Positions 36,071 to 46,983 of a stretch of DNA of 64,000 bases are shown one piece after another. Numbering within the stretch: position 1 is the stretch's first letter; each line of letters opens with the position of its first letter. The stretch is from contig JAZBRI010000010.1 of NCBI GenBank assembly GCA_036874045.1, forward strand, positions 2,872,001 to 2,936,000, written 5' to 3'. The DNA is from Cymodocea nodosa (lineage: Eukaryota > Streptophyta > Magnoliopsida > Alismatales > Cymodoceaceae). A program made the translations under genes and the position numbers. The notes under the pieces are model-generated. The model saw nothing but the letters and a program-made list of their open reading frames with translations. It was not told the DNA's origin and ran no database searches.

Positions 36071-37143
36071 GAACTCAAATAATTCTTTAATGTCCTCCTT
36101 GCCGTCCCAATTTACTAGTCTACTATATATAATATCAAACCCCTTTATCTCTTCATATTTATTCATTGCTTCCTGACTCCAAAAACATACAACATTCAGA
36201 ACTTGCTATTGGGAAGGGTTAGGAATCTGAAATTGTTCCTCTATTGGGGTTTGTTTTTCTACTACTTCCTCAAGGTGCTGAATTGGTGTATGTTGGAAAT
36301 GATCTGGAGATTCCTACAATTCAGTTCCTACTTCTGTTTGTGGTGGAGTGCTAGCAGAACTCTCCACTCTTTTTCCCTGTACATTCTCAATAAATTGCTG
36401 AAGAGTCTCTCCCTCTTTAGTGGAATCTGTCAAGTCATTTCCTCTTTGTTTAGTATGTTCTTGTTTAGCTTCTTCTGTTTTTTCTTCTTCCTCACAACCA
36501 ATCTCTAATGCCATTATTTCTTCTGAATCATTAGTAGATTGGGATGGAGTCTTGGGCAAATCAGCTTCTACCCTAATTATTTCTTCTATTTGTGTAGGTT
36601 GCAAGCTAATTTCAGCCTATTTTTCTTCTCTTCTTTGCTTTTGCTGCTGCTGCTGCTCCTCCTCCTCCTCAGATTCGAATAATAGATTAACAAAAATGGG
36701 CTCTTTAGGCCTTACTAATAATATAGGCTTAGATTTAACTATTTCCTCAACCTCAGGCACTTTTTCTTTTTCTTTTCTTCTTCTTATTAGTTGTGCATAT
36801 TCTTCCTCTTCTTCCTTTAAGACTAAGTCAACAAAACTAGGCTCTCCAAGCTCTCGAGCCATAGGTACTAGTTTCTCTCAACTTTAGGACTAGTGATCTA
36901 GCTACTTGAGAATGCTGTTCTAATTTAATTTTTTATTGGGCCTTCAACTTATTTTCAGCCCTCTTCTTGCATAGTACATCATAAAGTAAATGAGTCTTTG
37001 CTACAGCCATATCTTCAAAATTTCCTTGGCTCTTAGCGACTTTCACGAGCTTTGCAAATTCTCTCCATTCCTCTAGCATCGATGGCCCCAAAAATACTTA
37101 TCTTCCTAATGGCCTAGGTGGTGGAATTGATGATCCTAGCTGC
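36071..37143 (-). pseudogene. S6, Sirevirus 3' ORF fragment
   Basis: Minus-strand fossil matching the central part of S7: LGPSMLEEWREFAKLVKVAK, MARELGEPSFVDLVLKEEEE, RRRKEKEKVPE, EEEEQQQQQKQRREEK and STKEGETLQQFIENVQGKRV. It is strongly acidic with Glu and Gln runs and basic patches, and probably forms coiled coils. On the left it stops at the LTR of G5, and on the right at a hairpin-rich spacer. No gag or pol of this copy is attached. It could be the far end of S9, which has the same strand, but this is not proven. Broken. Confidence 0.7.
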
Positions 37144-37590
37144 TAATGAAGAAAAAAGAAAAAAGAGTATTTAATTTCAGTTTGACCGAGGAATATAACG
37201 GTTTGACCGAAATTCTAAAAAAATGTTGAAAAATTAAGAGTCAATTAGACTAGAAATTCTTCGATCTTGACCGAAGTAAAAATTATTATTATAAGTATTT
37301 TTATTAGTTATAACTTTATGGGAAGTCTATTGAGTTACGCTTAACTCAACGAACTTACTCCGCTGAGTCTAGGATAAGTTAACAAACTTACTCCATTGAG
37401 TTAACTATAACTCAATGGAGTACTGTAGTTAAGTCCACGGACTTAGTCTGTGGAGTTAATCGTAACTCCATGGAGAGGTAAGTAAGAGAGCAAGAGTTTG
37501 TGCAGGAAAATGACCCAATTACTTGCCTAAAACTTAGGATTTATTTATACTTAAACTTAGGATTTGGGGGCATTATCCACAGAATCATTT
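37144..37590. other. Hairpin-rich spacer between S6 and S7
   Basis: About 450 bases without a gene between two copies of the same ORF pointing away from each other. It has TTGACCGA-type strings near 37185, 37213 and 37272, and a run of hairpins at 37320-37475. The best of these is CTCCATTGAGTTA at 37391-37403 paired perfectly with 37408-37420 over a four-base loop. Confidence 0.65.
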
Positions 37591-39886
37591 AAAACTTAGA
37601 ATAGTAGAGATTAGAACGATTCTGTTCTGTTCTGTCACACCATGAAGACAAGATGATGCTTGAGTTCTGGGAGGAAATTGACACCATAAGATTTCTTAGA
37701 GAATCAAAAGAATGACATACGAGACAAAAGATCAAAAACATAATGCAAGAAAAACAACAAGAAAAGGTAGAATCTGACATATTTTACTAGAGGAAAGTTT
37801 TAGTAGATTTAGATATTACCATACCTCAGATTGTAGAAACAAGGATTAAAGTAGTAATAGAAGTTGCTATGAATAGAGAGAGAAAAATCAGGCCAAACAA
37901 CGAAGTTGCCCTTGAATTGATCCAACGCAAGGCCAAATTATGGTTCTTAAGAGAAATTGCTGTTGTGCAAGGGGTGAAATTAGGCGGCAACAATAGAGAA
38001 AGGTAGTTGAAGAACCTATAGCTACAGAGCTGATTGCTGAAAGAGTTACTAAGGAACAGTAGCTAGGACCATCCATTCCACTACCAAGACCAATTGAAAT
38101 AGCAGCAATTTTGGGGCCATCGACGCCAAAGGAATGGAGAGAATTTGTAGAGCTTATTAAAGTTGCCAAGAGCTAAGGAAATTCTAAGGATATGGTTGTG
38201 GCAAAAATGCATTTGCTATACGATGCACTCTACAAGAAAAGGGTTGTAGATAAGTTAAATGCCTAGTATAAAATTAAAGTAGAGCAACATTAGGAAGCAG
38301 CTAGATCAATGGCTGCAAAAGAAATGGAATCTAGTCCTTCGAGACCAGTAATTATAGAAAGAGTAAAATAGGAAGAGCCAGTACTTGTGGCTTGAGGGCC
38401 TATTTTTGTAAATTTAATCTCAGAGGAGGAAGAGGAAGACCAAGCACAGCTATTTAGAAGAAGGAAAGGAAAAGAGATAGTACCTGAAGCTCCAATAGAG
38501 ATTAAACCTGAACTTGTAATATCAGTAGGGCCTGCAGAGCCCATTTTTGTAGACCTGCTATCCAAATCTGAGGAGGAGCAGGAGCAGCAGTAGCAAGAGC
38601 AAAGAGAAGAAGAAAAACAAGCTAAAATTAGTCTGCAGCCTATACAAACAAAAGAAATTGAAATTAGGGTAGAAGCTGATTTACTTGTGACTCCATCCCA
38701 ATCTACCACATAATTAGAAAGAACAGTGACAATGCAAATTGGTAGTCAGGAGGAAGAAGAAAGAGAAGAAACTAAACAAGAAGCTGTACAAAAGCATATG
38801 GAACAAGAAGGAAATATCTCGATAGATTCCACTAAAGAGGGAGAGACTCTTCAGCAAATTTTTGAAAGAATTCAAGAAAGAAGAGTGGAGAGTTCTACCA
38901 GCTCTCCACCACAGATAGAAAGAGAGGCTAAAATGCAGGAATCTCCAAATCATTTCCAATAAATTCAAGTTTAGCAAATTGAGGAAGAAGGTCAAGAACA
39001 AACCCTTCTAGAGCAACAAATTCAAATTCCTGACTCGATTGAAGCAACAGTTTTGAATGAAGTACACTTTTGGAGTCAGGAAGCATACAATAAATATTAA
39101 GAGATTAGGGGTTATGATATTATATATAGTAGACCAGTAAACTGGGATGGTATGTAGGAAATTAAAGAATTATTTGAGTTCTAGGGTCTACTACAATTTA
39201 TTTCTCAATAAAGAGGGTATGCTGTATACGAAAATCTAGTGCCCTACTTTTATGCAAACTTGAGAGAGGAAGAAGGAAAGTTAATTTCCAACATGGAGCA
39301 AGCTGATGTACAAATAACACTAGAGCTTCTCCACAACATTTTTGAATTGAAAAATGAAGGGATAGAAATTCCGGAGAACACAACTGTAGTCAGGTGGACA
39401 GAACAGGAAATAAAGGACTGTTTAGCTATCAATCCTAGTGTGCCATTATTAAACAGATTGAAGCACTTACATGGTAAAGCACACATGGTAGCTAACATTT
39501 TGATTAAAAATGTCTACCAACAATAAGGCCATGATATTGAACTAAGTCAGTTTGTTAAATGGGCCACATATGCAGTTGTGAACAAGATTCAAGTTAATTG
39601 GTCTGCAGTTTTTATCTCCAAGTTGAGAGCAGCAAAGAAGAAATTATTTTATGGAGATTTGATTTCACTACTGATGGTGGATAGTATTGATTTTATGAAA
39701 TCGACATCAAAAGGGATAAGATTTAGAACCATTTCAGTGAAAGAGTACAAAAATTACAATGTTGTAGGTGCTGTGGTAGCTAGACCTTCTAGAGACATTA
39801 TAGGAGCTATTGAACAGATAAATCAATTAGAACAACAACTAGAAAAGCTCTAGAAGGAAGTAGATGAACTTAGGAAAAATGACTAA
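37591..39886 (+). pseudogene. S7, Sirevirus 3' ORF, long copy
   Basis: Plus-strand homologue of S6 and of the S10 3' ORF. The middle is highly charged: PIFVNLISEEEEEDQAQL, RRRKGKE and STKEGETLQQIFERIQERRV. The end holds the conserved domain: IKELFEF, LVPYFYANLREEEGKL, LLHNIFELKNEGIEIPENTT, AHMVANILIKNVYQQ, WATYAVVNKIQVNWSAVF and KLFYGDL, closing with a short coiled coil (QINQLEQQLEKL). No signal peptide or membrane helix is seen, so an envelope role is not supported. Broken many times; function unknown. Confidence 0.7.
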
Positions 39887-40080
39887 ATATATTGTTCGTC
39901 TACTTATATTTGTATTGAAAAATATTTGACTATATGTAAATGTAAACTATTCATATAAATGAATGTTTGAATTTCAGATATTTCTGAATTTGTGTAATTG
40001 TGAATGAATGGTTTAAAGATGAATTGAATATCATACAACTATTCAAAAATGTGCAAGACTGTTTAAAATTTTTACAATTT
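39887..40080. other. AT-rich gap between S7 and G6
   Basis: About 190 bases following the 3' ORF of S7, AT-rich, with no gene or repeat terminus recognised. It is probably the downstream part of S7 or the start of G6. Confidence 0.5.
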
Positions 40081-41878
40081 TATGAATGACATGGTTAAAT
40101 GCATGATAATTGGTTAATGCCTAAATATATCTACATGCTGAAAAGTAAAATGTAAATTCTACATAAGGAAGTGAACTATAAGTTAAATATGCATATATTA
40201 TTTAGATTTAAATGAGTTAAATTAGAACACTACATTAATGACATGTAATTAACTTTAATTAAATTGACAAAATGTAGGAAAAAAAATATATATATATATA
40301 AGTTAATACGAGGAGTAAGTTTTAGAAAAATTTGCTTAGTGTTAACTCAACGAAGTAAGTCCATTGAGTTAACCTTAACTTCACGAGATCAAGAATAAAA
40401 TATAAGGTCACTCCGTTGAGTTATCTGTAACTCAACGAAGTTAGTTAGGGGAGTTAGCAAATTAGCGACGAAGCTAGTCCATTGAGTTAGTTGAAACTCA
40501 ACGAGATTAGTTCATTGAGTTAGAAATAGTAACCGAAGCTAGTCCGTTGAGTTAACTATAACTCAACGAGGTTAGTTCATAGATTAAGCTGAATGGTTAC
40601 TCTTTTAGCTACAAACGAAACTTCGTGGGTTTAGTGGTTACTAAAATTTGAAATTAGAAGTGGAACACATATCCATAAAAATAGGAACCATACTGCACAT
40701 TACAAGACACGTTCTTGCAACGAGATTCATTTGCCTTATGGACGTGCATTATAAATATACAACAAAATGTTATTTACGAGCTACCAACACTTGAGGAAAG
40801 AAAAGAAAATTCGTTGGGGAACTGGAAGGAGAAGCAGCTAATTCAACTTCATCCGTCAACAACTATTTACTAAGAACAAAGCATCAAATTAGTATGTAAT
40901 TAATCTTCTGCTATTTTACTTTATGTTAAGAGTTTATGAGCACATGGATTCATTCTCCTAGCACTAAACGATTAGTAAGAACACCTACACAGAATTATTC
41001 AACATAGAGCCATATTGAAATATTTTCTAAATTGGATTTCAACGAAATCCTTAAGGGTGTAGCTAACCTTTCTTTAAAAGAGAACGAAGATATTGCTACT
41101 CTAGTAGAAAAACCATTAGGGGAAATTCTATATCCAGAATTAGTTGATGAACCTTCATGTATTTGATTGCCAAACTTTGAATGAGATAGGTTTGAACTGA
41201 AATCTAATTATATTAGTCAATTACCACACTTTCATGGATTAGAAAGAGAAGATGCCTATTATTTCCTTAGAGAATTTAACGAAGTTTGTGAAATGATGAA
41301 AATGCCGAACATGAGTATTGATGCTATTAAACTTAGATATATCCCTTTTGCTTTAAAAGACAGCTAAGAGATGGTTATATACTCTATTACCTGATTCAAT
41401 TTTTGCATGGACTGTATTTTGCTCTATTTTTCTGAAAAAATATTATCCAACACATCAAATGATTAAAAAGACAAAGGGAATACTAATGTGTAGCCAAAAA
41501 TAGGGAGAATCATTTTGGAAATATTTTGAAAGATTTACTAACTCAATGTCCACATCATGTAATGAGTAAAGCACAATTAATAGGTATAATTTATGAAGGC
41601 ATAGATGTTTCAATGAAATATTTATTAGAATCTACTTGTCAGAATGGATTTTAAAATTGTGTGGTGAAGAAGCATGGGCATATTTAGAAAACTTTGCAAA
41701 AAGAACTGCATAGTGGGAAAACTCAGCTGAAGCTATTACGGATAAAAGAATATTGCCAAGGAAAATGCATGAAATAGATTCAAGCACTATGCTTGAAGTT
41801 AAATTAACAAAGAAAATAGAGGAGTTGTCATTAAATCAAAAACTAGCAAAAAAGAATGTAAATATTAATGACATAGTA
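40081..41878 (+). mobile_element. G6, second copy of the G3-type leader and gag
   Basis: Matches G3 through the leader (TATA box TATAAATA at 40750-40757, hairpin run at 40340-40590) and the gag block (40932-41878). The gag core shows EKPLGEILYPELVDEPSCI, HFHGLEREDAYYFLREFNEV and the AYLENFAKRTA end. It stops at a joint with protease of S8, short of the point where G3 has its F-box gene. Broken by several changes. Confidence 0.8.
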
Positions 41879-42920
41879 TATATGACAGGTAAGAAAAGAC
41901 TTCTGGAATCTATTAAATCAATAAATTCAGGATCTGTTAAGTTTGGTAACAATGAAAAATGTAGAATTATTGCCGTAGGAAATGTTGCATCTGAAAATGG
42001 AAAAATAGAAAATGTCCTTCATGTAAATGGTTTAAAACAGAATCTACTAAGTATAGGTCAATTATGTGACAAAGGTTACAATATACTTTTTACTATAGAA
42101 AACTATTTTATATTACAACAAGATACACATGAAATTAAATTTACTGGATATAGAAATAATTCAATTTATACTTTGGAATTTCCATGTGATATTATATCTA
42201 GTGATGCATGTTTAGTTGCTTCTAATGAAGATGAATGGTTATGGCATAAAAGATTAAATCATGCAAACATGAGACTTATAAGAAAATTGACCAAACATGA
42301 TCTTGTTAGAGGTGTGCCTAAGCTCAAATTCAAGAGAGATAAATTGTGTAGTGACTGTACAATTAGAAAACAAAAGAAATCAGCACACAAGAGTATTGAA
42401 GACATTGCCACACGTCAACCATTGGATCTATTGCATATGGACTTGTTTGGTCCTACATAGACAGCTAGTTTTGGAGGAAGAAAATATACCTTAGTGGTAG
42501 TTGATGATTATACAAGATTCACTTAGGTTATTTTCTTAACACACAAGAATGAAGCTTGTGATGAATTCAAACATCTCTGTATTAGAATTCAAAATGAAAA
42601 AGATTCAACTGTGAAGAAGATCAGAAGTGATCATGGAGGTGAATTTGAAAATTCAGAATTTGAAGAATTATACAATTCTTTTGGCATACTGCATGAATTC
42701 TCATGTCCAAGAACTCTTGCTCAAAATGGAGTTGTAGAGAGGAAAAATAGATCAGTACAAGAAATGGCAAGGATAATTCTTAATGCATTTGATCTACCAA
42801 AGTCTCTGTGGGCTGAAGCTATAAATATTGCATGTTATTCTATAAACAGAACTCACCTTAGATCTATCCTACATAAGACACCCTTTGAACTATGGTATGG
42901 TAAAATACCAAATGTTGGAT
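41879..42920 (+). pseudogene. Protease and integrase block of S8
   Basis: Begins at MTGKKRLLESIKSINSGSV of the protease. The pre-integrase finger has LWHKRLNHANMRLIRKLT and CSDCTIRKQKKS. The integrase core shows MDLFGPT, DHGGEFEN and NGVVERKNRSVQEM for the catalytic acidic residues, then FELWYGKIPNV and VFGSRCFVLNTKDQKDKF. It is nearest to S2. Broken by few changes. Confidence 0.9.
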
Positions 42921-43329
42921 ATTTTAATGTCTTCGGATCAAGATGTTTTGTGCTTAATACAAAGGATCAAAAGGACAAATTTGATGCAAAATATGATCCT
43001 GCTCTACTTGTTGGATACTCTTCAAGAAGCAAGGCCTACAAGGTCTATTTTGAACATGAAAGAAGAGTAGAAGAGTTAATAAACGTATTCTTTGATGAAG
43101 ACATGGTAGGAAAATTGAAGAGGCTAACAATAGACAGTGAAAGTGAAAGTGAAGTAATAAATCAGAAAATTCCTCAGAAAAGGGATAGTTCAACACTGCC
43201 TACACCTATTGAGACAGAAAAAGCATGGAAGACAAAATCTGAACATCCCATTAGGCAAATTATTGGGAATATAAATCAAGGTGTTCAAACAAGAAGCAAA
43301 ATTCAAAATATTTGTAATTATTGTGCTTT

Positions 43330-44876
43330 TGTGTCTGAACTTGAACCTTCAGCAGTTGAAAATGCCTGCAATGATGAATACTAGATCATGGCCATGCAAG
43401 AGGAACTAAATTAGTTCAAGAAAAATGAAGTCTGGAACTTGATTGAAAGGCCCATCGAAAAATCAATTATTGGTACTAAATGGGTGTTTAAGAACAAACT
43501 TGACAATAATGGTAGTATTATTAGAAATAAAGTTAGACTTGTTGCTTAGGGATACAACCAATAGGAAGGTATCGACTATGAAGAAACTTTTGCACCTGTT
43601 GCAAGACTTGAAGCAATTAGAATGTTACTTGCCTTTGCAAGTAGTATGAAAATCAAGCTTTATCAGATGGATGTTAAAAGTGCATTTCTTAATGGCATTC
43701 TACAAGAAGAAGTATATGTAGAACAACCACCAGGTTTTGAAGATGAAGAAAATCCAAACCATGTATACAAATTGAATAAAGCTCTCTATGGTTTGAAGCA
43801 AGCACCACGTGCATGGTATGATAAACTGAAGAGTTTCCTTCTTGAGAATTAGTTTAACATAGGAACTACAGACAACACCTTATTCATCAAATCTGAAGGT
43901 TCTCATATGTTAATTATTCAGATCTACGTGGATGATATCATTTTTGGTGCCACACATGAGAATCTATGTCATGATTTTCAAATCTTAATGAAGAATGAAT
44001 TTGAGATGAGTTTTATGGGAGAATTAAAATTCTTTCTAGGATTGCAAATTCATCAACTTAAGCATGACATTTTCCTAAATCAAGAAAAATTTTGTAAAGA
44101 GATTCTCTTGAAATTTGGTGTGGATAAATCCAAAGCAGCAAGTACTCCAATGAACTCAAATGAAAAACTTGATAAGGGCATTTCTGGCATTCCAGTAGAT
44201 CAAAAGAAATATAGAGGTATGATTGGATCACTTCTGTATCTAACTGCTAGTAGACCAGATATAATGTTTAGTGTTTGTACTTAGTGCAAGATATCAAGCC
44301 TTTCCAAGAGCATCACACTTAAAATCAGTTAAACATATATTTAAATATCTATAGGGTACCAAGGAGTTTGGCTTATTTTATTCTTCACAGAATCAATTAA
44401 CTTTAGCAGGATACAGTGATGCAGATTATGCAAGATGCAAATCAGATCGAAAAAGCACTAGTGGGGCATGTCAGTTGCTTGGTCATTCACTTGTTTCTTG
44501 GTTCAGCAAGAAACAAAACTCTATAGCTCTATCCACCACTAAAGCTGAATATATGGCAGTAGGCCTATGTTGTGCACAAATCTTATGGATGCAACAAACT
44601 CTGGGAGATTATAAGCTAAATTTTCAGAATACCATTATTTACTATGATAGAAGTAGTGCCATCAATCTCTCCAAAAATACAGTTCTACACTCTAGAGCAA
44701 AACATATTGAGATTAGGCACCACTTTTTAAGAGACCTTGTTGAAAAAGGTCATATTTCCTTAGAATATGTGTCTACTAAAGAACAACTTGCAGATATCTT
44801 CATCAAACCATTATCTGAAGCTGCATTTAATCATATTACACGAAATTTAGGGATTTGTTCTTTATATGATTTATAA
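43330..44876 (+). pseudogene. Reverse transcriptase and RNase H block of S8
   Basis: Shows GTKWVFKNKL, then [20 protein letters not shown] with a catalytic Asp, [34 protein letters not shown] with the Asp pair, and FLGLQIHQL. RNase H shows KSTSGACQLLGHSLVSWFSK, KQNSIALSTTKAEYMA and AINLSKNTVLHSRAKHIEIR, and ends TRNLGICSLYDL. Closely comparable to S3 in order and length. Broken. Confidence 0.9.
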
Positions 44877-45182
44877 TTTCATATCTACTCGTCAAGCTCA
44901 CAACTAGGAGCTTGTTCTACTAACTTCTCTATTTTGCAGCAACTTAGACATTTTGACACTCAACTATAATTGCTCCACCAACTCAGTATCTGTCTTCTCA
45001 CTTCTTTTTGACAATTGGCAAAAAAGGGGGAGAAATTCAGGGGCAGTGATTTCAGAAAATCAAGGGGAGTCTTTAAATTTACATTATTCTGTATTCCTCG
45101 TGTGCTTTTTTGTATAGATATATAGGGAGAGAAATACATGTAATACATTGTAAGGTTTTTGCCATTATCAAAAGGGGGAGAT
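44877..45182 (+). promoter_or_regulatory. Short spacer and polypurine tracts of S8
   Basis: About 300 bases between RNase H and LTR, far shorter than the spacer plus 3' ORF of the other types. A first run AAAAAAGGGGGAGAAA lies at about 45020-45034, after TTGGC. The true tract AAAAGGGGGAGAT at 45170-45182 precedes the LTR. No gene is seen. Confidence 0.8.
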
Positions 45183-46983
45183 TGAAAGGACCTCTAGATT
45201 TTGATAATGCAAAAATCAATGTAAGGTTTTGAATTGTATTTATCAGGATTAGTCTGTACAATAAAAAGATTAGAAGACAGACAAATCGAAGCAGCAAATA
45301 GGTGGCAATAAATCTTAGAGTATGATGCTGTAGAAAATCGGACAATTAAGAAATATATTTCTCAAGTTAAGGAGGATTGAATGGTCGGATAGTTAAGGAG
45401 TTAACTATCTAGAAGCTTGAAGGACTTTTTGGAGAGTTACAGGTATAACTATTTGAAAGATAAGTCATTTAATAAACCACGTGCAAAAATACAGAACGGA
45501 AGCTTAAATGACTTGTCGGAGAGTTAGATAACTATCCGAGTTTTCTTTTTAGAAAGTTAGATAACTATTCGAGTTTTTCGGAGAGTTACAAGTAAAACTA
45601 TCCGAAAGTTAAGTCATTCAATAAATCACGTGTAGAAATACAGAACAAAAGCTTAAAGGACTTGTCAAAGAGTTAGATAACTATCCGAGTTTTCTTTTCA
45701 GAGAGTTAGATAATTATTCAAGTTTTTCGGTAAGTTATAGGTATAACTTTCCGGAACTTAAGTCATCCTATTACGCATGTGTAGAATAGAGAAGTCGGTA
45801 GTCAAAAGCTTAAAGGAAAATTTCAAAGAGTTAGAAAGATAACTATCTGAAATCCTGAAGCGTTTCAGTGAGTTACAAGGATAACCATCCGAAACTTAAG
45901 TCATTGAATTTCCTACGTGCAGAATTCTAAAAAGAAGCTCAAATAAGTTTTCGGAGAGTTAGAAAGATAACTATCCGAAATCCTGAAGTGTTTCGATGAG
46001 TTATAGGGATAACCATCCGAAACTTAAGTCATTGAATTTCCCATGTGCAAAATTCCAGAAAGAAGCTCAAATAAGTTTTCGGAGAGTTAGAAAGATAACA
46101 ATCCGAAATCCTGAAGTGTTTCGGTGAGTTACAGGGATAACCATCCGAAACTTAAGTTAGCCTTTTATGCACGTGCTGAATTAAAGCAATCGAAAAGTTA
46201 ACAGAGGCCAACTATCCGATAGTTATATAACTGTTTGGTGAGTTACAGTTATAAGTATCCGATTGAATGATAGCTCGTAGTAAATATTCTAGAATCCTAC
46301 CTGGTAGTAAAGTTTAAGTGATCTTTCGGTGAGTTACAGATTTTCTTCGAAGAGTTACACAGGTAACTATCCGAAAGGATAGGAAAATCAGTAAGACATC
46401 TTGAAATGACTTTCTGGACGGTAACTTACCGTATTTGGGACTGGTGTCTAATCAAGTACAATAGAATACATCCGTTGGAAGAAAATATGATCGTTGCAGA
46501 TATCAGGTATATATACAAGATACAGACAACGGACTTAAGTAGCACTTTCCTGATACATATACTTACACCAAGCTCAATAGAAGAAAAGCTTTAGAGATCA
46601 AATCATCTTCAACACTTACAGACAAAATTTCAGAAGCTCATCATGCATTCAACTCTGTTGTTCACAAGATAGTGTTTACTGAAGTACACGGATTAAAACT
46701 TCAGAGAAAGGATTGATTGAAGCTTCGACAAGGAAGCTCAAGCAAATGGTTAGTTGGTTCTTGCTTAAACCTTAAAGCAAGTGATTGTAAGTTCACAAGA
46801 GTTTAGTGAAGCCCAAGTATCCCTTGGGGGTGGACTAGCTGTTAGTGGTGAACCACCTAAAAATCTCTATGTGATTTCTTTTATTGTATGCTTGCTATCA
46901 CTTTACATTAAACTACTTCTAAAAGGGTTAAGAAACGAATTTTTACCATTCACCCCCCTCTGGTAAGCCTTAAGGTCCTAACA
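45183..46983 (+). repeat. 3' LTR of S8 (type 3, about 1.8 kb)
   Basis: Starts TGAAAGGACCTC and ends AAGGTCCTAACA, so the ends form an inverted repeat. A degenerate tandem array fills 45440-46190: units of about 128 bases at 45893, 46021 and 46149 and longer ones of 140-150 bases before. Each combines a CGG.GAGTTA/TAAC.ATCCG hairpin with a short ACGTG-type element and AACTTAAGTCATT. A TATA-like string is near 46510. Confidence 0.9.

Larger units (their letters stand above)
41879..46983 (+). mobile_element. S8, Sirevirus-like Ty1/copia fossil, type 3 LTR
   Basis: Plus-strand element from the protease to a full 3' LTR. Parts: protease/integrase (41879-42920), reverse transcriptase (43330-44190), RNase H (44290-44876), short spacer with two polypurine runs, and 3' LTR (45183-46983). 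Neither gag, a 5' LTR nor a 3' ORF is visible; G6 gag sits where gag would be expected. Its right flank CTTCT (46984-46988) is inside the reverse transcriptase of S9, so S8 was inserted into S9. Broken, roughly eight breaks. Confidence 0.85.

Noticed and set aside
36314-36887. Plus-strand Ser-rich frames opposite S6
   Set aside because: They are antisense shadows of the Glu/Gln-rich minus-strand ORF, whose homologue S7 fixes the coding strand.
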